This document shows, piece by piece, positions 1 through 13,666 of a stretch of 64,000 nt of DNA (its first letter is position 1; each line of letters starts with the position of its first letter). The notes under the pieces are model-generated. The model saw only the letters and a program-made list of their open reading frames with translations. It was not told the origin of the DNA and did not search any database. Source of the DNA: Zonotrichia leucophrys gambelii (taxonomy: Eukaryota; Chordata; Aves; Passeriformes; Passerellidae); the NCBI RefSeq assembly GCF_028769735.1, contig NC_088171.1, positions 80,838,716-80,902,715 of the forward strand, in the 5' to 3' direction. The position numbers and the translations under genes are program-made.

Positions 1-1729
1 GCTGAGAAACCACGTTGATAGGTAAAATTTTGACTCTTAAAAATGTTATCCCTTATTGACGTGGAAGGACATCAGTTCCAAGGCCAGCAGCACTCCCTAG
101 AAATGTAAGCTGCTTATCTGGTTGTAGTGGATGATGAAAGTATTTTAAAGGAAAATTGTGGGAGTAGTATTTAGATGCTTCCCAGTTGGTAAACAGTTGA
201 GACTGCTGAACAAATGGCAGTACAGGCTGATAGGTATTGGTGAGTCTGGTGATTGGTATCCCATAAATACTCAGCTATCCTGTGTCTACATTCCAGGTCT
301 GTTCAAGATTTGTCATTACATTGCTCTTGAGTGTATGTAAAGCAAAATCCAAATTTTCAGCCTCTGTATTGCTGAGTAATTCCATTATCATGGGAAAAAT
401 CAAGAGCTAGTCTGACTTGCTAAAACAGTCATGAAACCACCCAGTTTCAATTGTTCAGCTGGGAGAGTCATTCATGCATTTTGTCAGCAATGTAGTATCA
501 GGTAAAATGCTTATCTAAGGTGTTATTTTATTGAGGGCTGTCCTCAGTGAGTATTTGTAATTTACCATTTTGCAGCTGCATATACTGTGATTAATTTTAA
601 TAAGGTGAGGAATTTTTTCTCAAGCCTCTCTTTAGATACATGTAGTGCCTGTATTCTCCAGTCAGCATCAGTTCTCAGAACTGGGATGTTAGGATTATAT
701 TCCAAGGAAATTTGAGTTTAGGGCAAAATACCTGACAACGTAATTGAGAAACAGAATTTCTTTAGGCATGTGAAACAAATTGCATTTTACTAAGCTTCTC
801 TCATTTTCTTTTGCACAGTGCTTGCTTAACAAATGGTAATCAATAATTTGCCTCCTGATGGTTCTTTTTTGTCTTAGATCTTCACCCTCTTTAAAACCAT
901 TTCGGTCTCGGTGACTACTCTGCACTTCTGTGGCAGCACTGATAATAACATTTTGCCCTGGAGTCAGTGATTTTTATAGCAAGGTCTCAAAAATCTTTCA
1001 GAAGGGCCATTCAGAAGGGCTATTTTTAATAGGTAGCAAACCAGATGTATAGAGATATGAAATGACATGGAAAAAATAACAATATATTTATGCCTCCCAT
1101 TTCCTTGTCTCTTGCTGTGCTTACTCTGCATGATCTCTGTCTGACCCACAGGGGTTTTTTCTTAGTTTAATTCATGGAGTTTGTGGCTGTGACTATATTG
1201 CTTTGCTTTTATCTCATGTCTTCAAGCCATAACTCTTTATCTCCTAACTCAAAGCTGCGGGACTGAAGGCAAAGCTGATTTGCTTTCTTCTTTTCTCAGT
1301 GCTCTGATGTCTGCAAGGAAAATTTGGCAGAGGTAAATAACTGTCAAAGAGAAAGAACGAGACAAACCTAGCAGATCAAGGTCTTCAAAATTGGCTAGTA
1401 ATTTTAGGTGCATTCATTTTGGATGTGCAGTTGACAAACAAAGACTCACAGCCAGGCCCTTGTAATTTGGCAGCCAAAACCATTAGCATCTTTTAATAAA
1501 TTTGGCTACCATGCTATCTTTATAGATAACCTGATTTTAAACAGCTGGCTAAAATAAAATTTTATTTCCAAAGGTAATTCAGTCCTTTGAAAAATATTAC
1601 TATTTTTATTGTTCCTGTGTTCTAATCTTAATTATCACAAGGAATGTTTACCTTCAAAAAAAGGTAATACTTGTCTTCTGACAAGCCAGCTTTTAATTTC
1701 TGCTGCGTGGAACTCCAGTTCAAAGGGAA

Positions 1730-2080
1730 ACGAACAGAAGGCTCAGCTGTTGTTGGCTTTGCAATGAGACTGCTGGGAGCTGCACAGCTGCAGCTGTACA
1801 CAAACCTGGCTGGTGCTGGGTTAGACCCAAGCTGCCTGTCTCAGGAGCATCCTCCTGAGCAGCCCTGGGCCTGAGGGCCAAGCAGATTTTGCAGGTGTAG
1901 TACTGGTTAGCCATGGTCTCAGTCCCTCCCTCCCTCCCTGCTTTGCCAGGCAGGGGCTCCCTCAGTGTGGGATTGCATCACTTCTGGGACGGGGCAGCGG
2001 AGCAGCCTCGCGGGGCATCTTCAGTTCCCCTGCGCTTCTGGAACCTGTTGAACGGGCTGTGTTTGTATAGTGCAGAGACA
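1730..2080. other. GC-rich, CpG-clustered intronic patch
   Basis: GC content rises well above the AT-rich flanks, and six CpGs fall within about 70 bp (1988-2055, e.g. GGGACGGGGCAGCGGAG and CCTCGCGGGG). Elsewhere in the intron CpG is rare. It could be a small regulatory island, an alternative promoter or an old repeat. No exon with credible splice sites was identified. Confidence 0.5.
1921..1939. repeat. (CCCT)n short tandem repeat
   Basis: About four CCCT units at the edge of the CpG-clustered patch. Confidence 0.9.
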
Positions 2081-3589
2081 GCAGCTGATGCATCATTTAT
2101 ATGTCTGAACAAAAATTCTGTTAGGACCTAATTTAGGTTGTATTTCCTTATCTTAAATTCTAATCAGGCAGAACTTGCCTAGTTGAACGTATTCTGAAGA
2201 AAGCAGTTTGTTGAAATAGGAATTCCCGATTTTTTTTTCTCCAAGACCTGTTTTATCAGTTGCTCTGAATTTTGTTGAATTTCTAGGACATCTCCTCCTA
2301 TGTTATGTTGCAGCAGAAGCAGTCCATGACTGATTAGTATGCAGAGATAATTTTGGTCCAGGTCTTGCCTAATAGTACTAACCTCAAAATAAAAAGTTAA
2401 TTAGAGCAAGTGAAGTTATTAAAAGTGCCGGTGTGATTTAAAAGATGAAGTCTAAGTTTTTTCAGGAGAGTCTTAGGCATTTTGGAAACCTGATTAAATT
2501 AAAATCCTTTATGAGATTACATGAAAATAGAACTTTGACTTTAAATCACCTTGCTGATTTTGATAATCTTAGAGTCTTTCATCATTTCGCACAGTAAATG
2601 AAAATTCTTCTCAGGTGAAATTCACCACTCTCAGCTGTGGAGGAGTACAAGGACATCCTCACCAACAGCATAGATTTAGTCAAAATTTTTCACAGAATCC
2701 AAGAGCGCTTCAGATAAAAATTCATTTTAAATGACCTTTACTTAGAAACAGATAAGTGAAGACACAAAAAAGTTTCTTTGTTTGCAGTTTTTTTTAAATT
2801 ATAGTTCTTTACTGTCAGTAGAGATTTTGTGACTGTGTTATGGTTGAGATTACATTTTGTAGCCCAGATATATAAATCTGATACACTCTGACACCCAGCT
2901 CATCGTGGGCTTTGTCAGGAGAAGAACAAGTTGAATCAGAGGGTTGCTGAGGGAGGCAGAGCCTCTCCTCCAAACTCAGTGTTAATATCAAGCACAGCAG
3001 TACTCAGGTTCCACCTATGCTCATTGTCTCTATTTTCCATAGAAAACTAGTTTGGTGTGGTAGTACCAGGGAAATAGGTGTCCATTAGAGTCCCAGTTGC
3101 TAAATCCTCCCTAGCAAACCAAAGACTAAATGAGCCTGGAGACTGATCTGTGTTTTCACCTACAGTGACTCTCTTCAGTGAAAATTGACTGCCTGTGCTT
3201 AAATTAGTGTAAGAAATGCTAGACAGTATGTGTTTTCTTTCTGAAGGAAGCTAATGCACGGAGTGGGAGAATGAATAATCTGCAGGCTGCCCTTGGTGAG
3301 GGGGGTGAGATGCAGTGAGGGGGAGGAAGGAGCTGTGAAGGATGTGGAGCCACTTCTAGTGAAGTGGACAAGAGACATCTCAAACCCTTCAAGTATTTTG
3401 CTTATCTTTAGCAAAAGCATCTTGAGATGCTTGTGCTGGTACAGAGAGTATTGAATTCATACTCTTGTTTTATGTGTACTATCTTGGTAACATAATAGGT
3501 GTTTAATGCAGCTCTGCCTGTCTCCCTTTTTCTACTTGTCTAGAATATCCTTGGTGTTTTAGAACAACCCTCATGTCAGCTTCTTTATT

Positions 3590-3740
3590 AAAGAATGTGC
3601 TGCGGAAATTATGCTAATTAAGCTGGAGTGTAATTATGGGCTAGAAAGATTATTTCACAGTCAGAATCGAATTGTTGTAGATAAATGTGCATTAACTTAA
3701 TAGTGTGCAGCTAATTAGTTTTGCTATTTACTCGTAAAAA
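3590..3740. promoter_or_regulatory. Candidate conserved intronic element (TAAT-rich)
   Basis: A dense set of homeodomain-type cores (GCTAATTAAGC, GTAATTATGG, GCTAATTAG) in non-repetitive sequence with little low complexity. This is the typical look of conserved non-coding enhancers in neural genes. Conservation was not tested. Confidence 0.3.
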
Positions 3741-6700
3741 TTAAAAAAAAAGATATAATCAGTTATACTAAAGCTTGAGAAATGAATATATTGCAAAGCC
3801 AATGGGGAGTGTACTCTGAATCTCTCTTTAATTATTGTTTTGCTGGAATTTTCTTAGTTTTCCTAGTCTGAACTTGCAATGGACACAAGTCGCTAATTAA
3901 CAAACTTTATTTCTACTTAAAATATATACTATGCAAGTATTCCATGTGGTTGCCAGTTTGACAGTTATATCTGTAATTCATGCTAAAGCAGTTACAGCAT
4001 CAGTGTCTTGTACTCTCCACAAAAGTTAAATTGCTTTGGATCTCATTGTGTAGCAAACCAAGATAGAGACTTTATTTTCTGCGTATATCTAACTTTAATT
4101 TTTGTGTTTGTCAGCCAGCTGGCATTAGTCCTTAGCATGGCTTTAGGAAGAAAAGAACGAATTACTTTTATGCTCAGATACATCCACTAAATATCTCTTA
4201 GAGTATTGTAGTGCATAGTCATGGTACAGTCCTGAAAACCAAAGAACACAGAATTACTTGACCCCCATCTAAAAGACTGAAAGCCTTGAGGTGTTTGCGA
4301 ACAAACATGTAATTTTATATGTTCCAAAAATTCCCTTTATAGCTGTATGTCTCAGGTGTTCACAAGTGTGAAAGGAAGGCTGCAGAACATTCTCCTGATG
4401 TATATTAGTATCAGTTTCTAGGAAAATCTAACACAGTAGCTTGATTTGTGCATATAAATTCATATATAGAAATTTTTCTAAGCCACCCCTGAGCATAATA
4501 ATGCCTTCCATTGACTTTGGAGTGAAAGAGACTCCAGTTTAAATTAAAGTAGTGATTAAAAAGTGCAATCTCAAACACAAGTCTGGTGTGCTCTGAACTT
4601 CATGTGCAGTGTTGCCTACAGGGCTTTACTGTATGATCATCTTTCTTTATGCTGAAATGAAAAAACATAGAAAAGGGACATATTTTTATGAAACAGAGAA
4701 AAATAATTTCGATACCTGTATAGTGATTTCTCCCCTAATAAATAAATAATACCAGATATAATATCCTCTGTTGCAGAACAGTTCCATGGCTTTTCCGCAG
4801 TGAGTTTTAATGAAATTGGATATCAGTTTCATTTTTATCAAGTTATAGCAAGAACACTAGCTCCTAGGTGAATTTGTATTTGCCATTAGAACAAAACTTA
4901 TGAACAGCAGATATTGACACAAACCTAAATAATCTCAGACTTTTCCCACTTCCAGTCTCCCTCATGCAAACAACACAGCTGAAAATCTGTGAACTTCATC
5001 ATGTTTGAAATTGGCTTTGGAATTTGCAACAAGAATTTGCAATATGAATTTCCAAATCATACCTGTTTTTCCTAATATGACCAAAAATGTAAAATTAGAA
5101 TGTGCAAAAAAACCGTATTTTTTTCTGCTTTGAAGGATTTTATAGCTGTAGTTGATGCTATCAGTTGAGCACAGAGAGAAGAATTTCAAAGTTTGAGGGA
5201 GTGATGTTGTCCTTTCAGTTCCTTTCAATAAGGAAATATGGAGGGAAAGATTAGCAAAGTCTGAAAGGAATCAGTTCTGAGGTGAAAAGGGACAGGTACA
5301 ATTCACAGTCTGTACTTCTTGCTGCTGGCAAAACATATTGCAGAGTGTAACTCACCAACTAAATTGTTGGATCAGTGAAAGGAATGGGCACTGGAATTTA
5401 GTATATCAGATGAAAAATCCACCCAGAACGTGTTGTATGGAAATAAGTACCATAGAAGTAGCAACTGAGCAAAATACTAGTAACTCATTCTTTTTGTGCC
5501 AATAGCTCCACTTCCTTGGCTGAGGAAAGATTTTTGATAGATTGAGGCACACGTTTTCCTTTAATATATTCAAGTTTCAAAGGCCTCTTTAAGATATTGA
5601 TTGTGATTTCCAAATGACAGCTCCTTGGCAGTATATCTGTCATTTGTTAATAAGGGCAATTGCCCTGAGTCAGTGCCATGATTATTGTCTCCAGTGGATT
5701 TATTAGATACATGCAGCGTTTCACAGTTCGGCTGGAAACGTTTCTGTAGAAATGCTGTGCTGCACATTCTGCAGCCTCGTTCTTTTACTCAAGAGTAGAA
5801 GAATTATCTCCCCTTTGTATCCTGGCAGGATGCCAATTAAGGGAGGAGCTAGTTTTCCCCATTCAAAGGGTGTTTTTCTGTGAGCTGGATTTTACTCAGG
5901 TAAAACTATCAAATATACATGTGAAATGTTTATTTTAGGTTCTTTTAAAAGACGCAGCCTACTTCTGCACTAAATATCATATTCATATCTGAATATCATC
6001 CATGTAATTTTTTTTTTTCTGATTCAACTTTTGCATTAATTTTAGTAAGATACTTCCTGATTTCAGCCGAGCTTCACTGTTCTTGGTCTGCTTCTGTTGC
6101 TGATACATCAGTTCAGGGTTGTGGATTTCTCTGGTGTTGACAAGAACTTGGTAGTACTTTAACCACTGACAAATTCATCATTCTTCTGCTGGCTTTTGAG
6201 TCATTGTGAAGGCTCTCTGGGTTATCCTGTGGCCCAAATAGAGATCAGAGACATTACCATGCTAGGTAGCCAGCTAGAAACCATCCTTTCTCTGTTTACT
6301 TCCCCCTTTAAGTGCTGAAGTACAGCCTTGTTTTCTTAATATTCAGAAAAGTGGGACATGTGTTATGTTTGTTGGTGCTTTGCATGGAATAGGATGAAAT
6401 CGAAGTACCCAGTTAGAAACAGCAATACCAATACAAAAAAGCACTTTTTCTGAAAGAATGTGTGACATATCTTTGTTATTGTTATTATTTATAAAATAAA
6501 ACTGTTGTTAATTTCTATCAACAGAATCTGAGATAGATTTAAATTCAAGCCAATTGATGGCTACAAGAAGCCATCTTTAGCTTAAGGAATGGATGTGGGA
6601 GCATCCATGCCAAAGAGCAGGAGGGTCACAGTCAGGTTGGCTTTGGCAGCCCAGAAGGTCTCCTCTTGCCCTGCACTCCCCTGAAGTGCTGTCCAGATTC

Positions 6701-8704
6701 TCTGCATTTTTGCTATACTTGAAAACCTTTTGCAGTCAGCTAATGGTGCATCAGTCTCTCTGGGTTCCGGGGCTGAGGATTTAATAGCAGCCTTTTAACT
6801 TTTGCCAATTTTCCTCTCTATCAGAGAGTCATGTAAGCACTGTCTCTCTTTACCCATGCTTGGCATGAAGATGATGATATCTATGTACTGCATTAGGAGA
6901 GTTCCCTAGAATTTCTACAAGGCTTTGAAGAAGATGAAAAGCATGTGATGGGAAATAGCAATAGTATTTGAGTATCACTACTCACTGCTGTTAGATACAT
7001 TTTCTTTAATCCAACAGCTTTTATTTGAGCAATTTTTTAACAACTTAACTCCCCTCGTACTGACTCCATGAACTTTCTGTCTCATGAGTGTCAAGTATGT
7101 CTTGCATTATTGCATTGTTTTGGTGGTTGTACAGTGAGGTACATCAAGCTAGCATGCAAAAGATCAGTTTTTCCATGCTTAATGAAAACTGAAATAAAGG
7201 CAGCACAGGAAAACCATTAGTCTGTATTTCCCCTTGACAAGAAAAGCAATTTCAAGGGCATTTATAGTACTGTACAGCTTGCAACTTTAGTGAACAGAAT
7301 TAATTCCTTAGTTTTCCAGAAGACTGAATAGGAGTCTAGTTGTAAGAAAAGAAAATGAATGCTGGTTGTTGTTTCTCTTTTTTAAAGTTCAGTATAAGAA
7401 ATTTATGTAAGCTTTTTTCTTGGCTTTCCAGAGTTGGTGTTTCAGTACAAATTCTGGACTTATCAATTCGTATTGTTTTTATCAATATCTTGAGTCACTG
7501 TTAAGTTTTGCTGTTTAATATTCATTATTAAGCATCAAATGAATGCCTGTTACAAAGAGTTTGCTGTGCTCAGGAAAACAGGGAGTGCTGAAAAATGTTG
7601 CATAGATAAGAATGATGCCTGGTATGTATGTGTGGGGATGAGAATGGTTTGGATTTCTGCTGTGCAGCAAGAAATCAAGGCAATAGTGCACTCAGTGGAG
7701 TAATCATTTAAGGACTGAGATAATACGAGATATTTAGGATTAAGACTTTCTGTTTGTTTAGATTAATGCCTTTCCCTGGTACCCCACCCCAACTATAAAA
7801 AGTATTTCTGCAGCTTGTGCTAAACTGTATGCTCTGTTGGAATTTCCCATTTTCTGCTATTCGCACACATAGAAAACACCCAGTTTCTAGTGTTGGTGGT
7901 CACTGCTTTCCTTTGGCAGTTCCAGATTACCCAGGCGGTGGTAGGTCCAAGATTTACATTTGAGAACATGAGAGAAACATCCAGTTTCATTGTTTCTTGG
8001 TTTGCCTAAACCTTAAAAAGCCTAGCTTTGTCATCCCTGCTGGAAAAGGGTAGAAGCAGTTTTCCTGTCACTGCCATTGAACTTGGGATCTGGAGCCAGA
8101 AGCTTGATCAGGCAAAGAGAGCAGCAGGGAGAGACAAACCATGTGTTGTCACATCCCTTATTGTGAAACTCATGCTGCTTAATTGCACAACATTGAAAAG
8201 CTTTGACTGGAGAGAGGTGCAATGTCTCAAAACCTTTTGGGAACTTTTCATGTTTCTGGTTATTAAAAAAAATAATGTGGATGCTTTGAGCCTTTCAGGG
8301 GACATTGTGTGTGCCAGCTTCCCCTCCTGCAGATGAATGTCATTTCAGTCATTAACATTGGTGCTGTTAGGCTAATGTTTGAATGTTCCTGCTGCTTTTT
8401 TCACTTTCTTTTTTTACAGCTGTAATGTTTAGGTGTTATCATACGTGTAGGGAAATAAAATAAATATCTTCCTTTCTAAAATGCTTCTCCCATTTTCTTA
8501 GGGAAATCAGGGGTTTGTGGAATAACATTTGTTCTTTAGAAAGGATACATTTCTATATAGCCATATAGGAGCAGAGTCTCAAAAGCCTTTTTTTTCCCCT
8601 GTTGCTGAAATACAGAACGGTTTAGGAGCCTCTTAGTTGTAACAGTAGTTCTGGAAAAGGAGACAGCTTTGATTTATGGGTCTGTGGAGGTGGAAAACCT
8701 CTCA

Positions 8705-8795
8705 AACCTCAGAGAAAGGCATTAAAGTAAATAATTCTGTCTGACAGTGTAAGTCAATGATAGAGTCAAGGCTGGAATCCCCTAGGTCTGTGTAC
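8705..8795 (-). mobile_element. MIR-like ancient SINE remnant (weak)
   Basis: CAAACCTCAGAGAAAGGCATTAAAG then TAAGTCAATGATAGAGTCAAGGCTGGAATCCCCTAGGTCTG resembles the complement of the MIR core and 5' part (gaggcacagagaggttaag ... gtggcagagccgggattcgaacccaggtct). The order and spacing are right but the identity is low. Confidence 0.45.
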
Positions 8796-11700
8796 TGTTC
8801 TGATCTCCTGCCTATGTTCCCACCTTTCTGATCTATGAGGAAAACATACCTGCATCTGTAATAGCAGTGCTGCCAGTGAATCACATTTCCCAATCTCCTG
8901 AAATCTGCCCTGTGACGTGTGAACTCCTGTAGATGGAGGGAGGCCAAGTGTAAGCTGGTCTCCCAGGGAAGGGTTAACTTGGCACATTTTCACAGCTGCA
9001 ATGTATTAAGCTACTGTAAGGCCCTGTGGTAGTTGGAGGTCAGAAAAATGTTATCACAGGAAAAAAGAAGATAAATTAGGCAGCTTAAAAACATCTTGAT
9101 AGCTTAGCTAATTTGCCTCTTACTTGTTTTTGCAGAGGGAGTCCCTGTATATGCAAATACCTGGAGAGGAACAGATAAAACAAGTTTTTCAAGACTTTCA
9201 GCTCAACAGCCCCAAAAGACAAATACCACTTTCTAACTAAAACAAACTAAACAAACCAAGTAATACAAATGGGAAAGTAAGAGATAGTCTAAAGCACTGA
9301 AGTCCCTGCTCCAAACACAGTCTAGAGGAGAGATAACATTGTACCAGGTGCTGAGGGTATGGTTAACTCGCCGTACAGGCAACTTTTCTCATAAGAATAA
9401 AATGCAACCTCCCTCACAAGGTGTGAGAGAATTAATATATAGATCAGTACCAATACAGAGTGAAAAAATATTTCATAAATGTTCATAAAAACAACATTTA
9501 TAAATGAAATGAGGGTAACCTTGAGTAGATGATACTTATACTCTGAATATAACCATGTTGTATTGAATGCAGTAACCTGGAGCTGTAAGTAGTAACGCAT
9601 TGTCCAGTGTCAATTTATAATCTTTACTCAACTAAATCATCTTTAAAATCCTTTCCGCCTGATGAAATGTTCACAAAATCTAAAGATGGTTCAACTCCAG
9701 GCCATTTTTGTTATGTTGAAATAGTTCTCATCTTTCCTCTTCACATGCTCACCTCTTAGGGTTTTTTTAATTCTAAAATCTAAATAGCAGAAGAGTGATG
9801 CCTTAGTAGAGAAAATGTCGAGGATACAAAGGCAGAACTGCAGGAGGGTATATTTGCCATTGTACAAGCCAGTTTTAGCCCTTTGCTGTATTCAAGATGT
9901 AAGTTTTTGAAGTACTGGATTAACCCTGAGACCACAGGTTTAGGGTTGTGTCAAGAACCTGGGACATGCTGAGCATCTCCATCGCTGCTTGACAAGAATC
10001 CTGTGTATCTGGTACATCACATCCTTCTCTGCACCTCATTAGCAGACACAAATGTATTGTAAAAACCACATAGTGCTGAATCTGTGTAAGCACTACTGCA
10101 TGGCAGTTTTAGTTTAGGCCACATGAAAGCATAAACAAAGGAAAATGTCATAACCCAAGAACAGCATCCAAATTTTTGGCAGGAGTGCCAAAAACTTTTT
10201 CATTTTTTACATACAGTCATGTTGAATTTGAAAAGCTCTAACAAGAGCAGCTTTTCAGAAAGTGTAAAGAACTCTTTTAGAGGAAGAAAGAAATGGTGAA
10301 GATTTGCAAGATTCTGGAATCACAGGTTTGGTGAGATGTTCACATTCAGTCTGTGTGATGGTGGATTACCTCTGACCAGCCCCACATAGGCTACAGTTTT
10401 CAGGTTGGAATAAACAATGACATATTTCTTTGTTTCATATGAACTTAAAGTTTTTATTCATAGAAAATACATCTTCAGTGCCTTTTCTCTCTTGTCCTTC
10501 TGGTGCTTCCAAATTTAGACTAAACTATGTCAGATTATTTTGTTCCTTACTTTTTCAGTAAATTTTGGCTTATCTAATTTGAAAGGACAAAAAGAGAAGC
10601 ATAGGGAGCTGTCTGCTGATAAGGGTTCATTTCTCCCCTAAGGGGTTTGCATTAGGCCCAAACAGGCCATTGCTACATCTTGTGGTGGGTTATGTGTTGT
10701 TTGTGTCACCGTGGGTCTGAGGATGATGATCAATTGCTTGTTAGGGTTCACTCCTTTGACCAAGTTTGACTGGGGAAGTGAGTATGCTCAAGGGTTTTGA
10801 GGGTTTTCCAAGGTGAGAGGAAGAGAGATTGACATATCAATTTTGTTTCCTAAAATTGAGTGCTGAAGTTACCCGGTATTCATATGTCCCATTTTCAAAG
10901 TATAGTGGTTCTGCCTCCTCTCAAAATGTAGGAGATCATTCAGAGCAGGCTGGCAATCTCTGTGTATGTGTGTATATATATGGAGAAGTGCGTTTGAAAA
11001 AGAAAAAGTACTTCAAGGAAGCACTTCAGATTTAACTCACAATAAATTAAGTGTAATAAGTCTGTGTTCTCTTGTGTTTGAACGACTGTCAGAGAACCAC
11101 AGAAAGAAAATAAGGAAATGGAGCTGTTAGATGGCTCCTTCCTCTTTATATTACATGCATTCTTTGTGGATTATGTTTAAGTATTCTTGATTCCTTTTTC
11201 TATTTGGGTGTAACTTCCTATGTTGTTTTTTTTTTTTTATGTACCAAGTCCTTAGAGAGAGATTCTTGTAGTATTGGTATATTGCCTTCCAAATATTTTA
11301 ATAGAAGTTAATTTCTCCCTTTAAACACAGAAGCTAGTTCTTTGATCTTCTCTTGGCTTTTGATTAGTTCTCCTTGTTTGATCCTGAGCTACATGTAGTT
11401 TATTTTCTTTTAGTATTACCAGAAAACCATTTTCAGAGCTCTCCTTTCTGAAATGAGAGAAAAGATTATTTTATTAAAAGATATTTATTTATTGAATTGA
11501 GGGAGGAAGCAAACAGAAGGGTCTATGTCTGTAGGCATAAATTCAACAGAAAATCTTTTAAACTGACATTAACAATGCCACAATGTATATGAGGTAAAAA
11601 TTGAGGAAATATGCTTAGCTCAAATTGAATTGCCTTTTCTTTTGAGTACCACTTCATATATGAAAAACTTTCCTTCTCCAGTTTAAGACTGTTTCACATG

Positions 11701-13631
11701 CATATTAAGACAACCAGGAACACAGGCGAGTTTGGTTTAAACAGTCTTGTAATAAAAAATCGTGCATTCCCTTTGTTTGATAAATGCTTGGTGGTAGTTC
11801 AGTCTTTGTCAAGCATATGGTTCTTTATAGCGGGCGTCTTCACAGCACTGCCTTTGGGGAATGCTGCAGAGACAGGAATAGCTCTGGGTGTCAGTGCTTG
11901 CCTGTGCCAGCTGCCTGATCAGATGTGAATGTTCTGCTCTAATAATGTAAATCAGAAATAAGAACCAAGCTCTCGTGAGATTCACTGTGACCAATGGCTG
12001 GGGAGTAGACAGAGCCATCACACCTGCTCTTGCAATGCTTTGTAGAAGCAATCAGTATCCTTAGTTACCAGCTGGAGACCTGTGTTTTTAAAACTCACTT
12101 AGTAGCCTTTTTAAAATCAGTGCAGATATATATATGTAACAGGATTTTTGGTTTTGCTTTTCTGTGTACCATCAGCATTTTCAGTAGCGGAAGCAGAAAA
12201 TTCTGGCATAATTAAAGCAAATATTCAGATGCAGTACATCGTCTGTGTTCAGCAGCACTTCTCAGTGAACCCAGAGCCAATGCACCCAGCTGTATTGCAA
12301 CAATCTCTTTTAAGTTTGCATCTCTCTTACTTCCTGCCATGTGTATGTGATATGATAGCAGGAGCAGGACCTGTTTTCAGTGCATTACTTGCAGTACCCA
12401 AGTCAGCCTGGATTTCTCAGTGCTACTGCTTCTATGTCAGAGTTGTGTCTTGTGTAGAACTCTTCCTTGATTCTCTTCAGTTTTTCATAATATGGCATAG
12501 CCTTTTGGAATAACTCTAGGCATATATATTGCCAGTTTGCATAGAGCTTTGAGCTCCCCCTTGGTTCCTCTTCTACTTACAGGAGCAGCAGTCTGGTGCA
12601 ATCCCTGGAACATCTGCCTTGGTCACCACTTCAAGCTAAAACCTTCTGCAGGATTCAAAATCAGATCAATCCTACAATCTTAGACCACAATTTTCATCAA
12701 AGAAAGAAGGTTGGAACACCTTGCTGTGTTCCAGTCAGCCTCCTCAGATGAAGATGCTTCCTAGAAAAAATGCACTTTACAGCCTGCCAAAATATTTGGA
12801 GTCCATGGCAAATGCTGCTTTCCAGACAAACTGTGAAGTTCTTGCACAGCTGGGATTCTCTTGTGGACAAACTCACACTGCCAGCAGAAGCCTTTGGCTG
12901 ACCTAAATGGATTAGTGCTCTTACTCCAGGGAAATCATAGGCAAATGGTAGATTAGGAAAAGATCTTGCGTGTGCAGCTACTACCTTACTGTTAATTTTT
13001 GGATCAACCACACAGATACTTTGTTAACATTCTCAAAATGCCACACACCTCCTCAGATTTACTCCAGCCTTTCAGCTTGTTTCACCATCTGTGTGGATTG
13101 CCTCGCTCAGATTTTGTAAGCATGGTGTTGTTTTAATAAGGGACACAGGCTTAGATAGTGTTTGTTTAGGATGTTCACTGTGATTTCAAATTCTGCTTAA
13201 TTCTACTTTATAATTTTACTAAATGCAAGTTTTGTCAATTTGCATGTGGCACAGTATCAGATGTTTCACAGAAATCAAGGTAGATTGGATTTTCATTAAC
13301 CTTCTGCTTTCATCTCATCTCTGACAAATACTGACCCTGCTGCTTTTCGTTGGTAGGGAGTAAAAGATCACTGAATTCCAGGTCTTTCCTACTAGTTGTT
13401 ACTTTTTGTTTGGCTCTCTATTTTAATACTTTTTTTTTTTTGTCACTGTAGTAGGTATACTTGGAGGCATGGCCGTGATTTTCCCCCACATCCATGCAAA
13501 TTGTTCCACATACATTTTCTGCCTTTGTCTTTAAGGAATACCAGTCCTCCTTCCTTCTCCGGGCATCTGCCAGATGACTTCATTAAGTAGCCTTTCTAAC
13601 TTTTCATAATAAAGCTAAATTAAAAAAAATT

Positions 13632-13666
13632 AACATATATTTAATTTTTTAAAATAAATGTTAATA
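13632..13666. repeat. AT-rich imperfect inverted repeat
   Basis: TTAACATATATTT pairs with AAATAAATGTTAA across a short T/A spacer with one mismatch. In such AT-rich DNA this may be chance. No element body was seen. Confidence 0.55.

Noticed and set aside
10316..10380. GAATCACAGGTTTGG, reminiscent of a reversed CR1 tail
   Set aside because: The match ends after a few bases and the CR1 body does not follow.
12148..12513. Open frame of 121 codons with Cys-rich and hydrophobic runs
   Set aside because: Cys and hydrophobic residues follow from TG-rich DNA. There is no signal peptide with credible context and no flanking splice sites.
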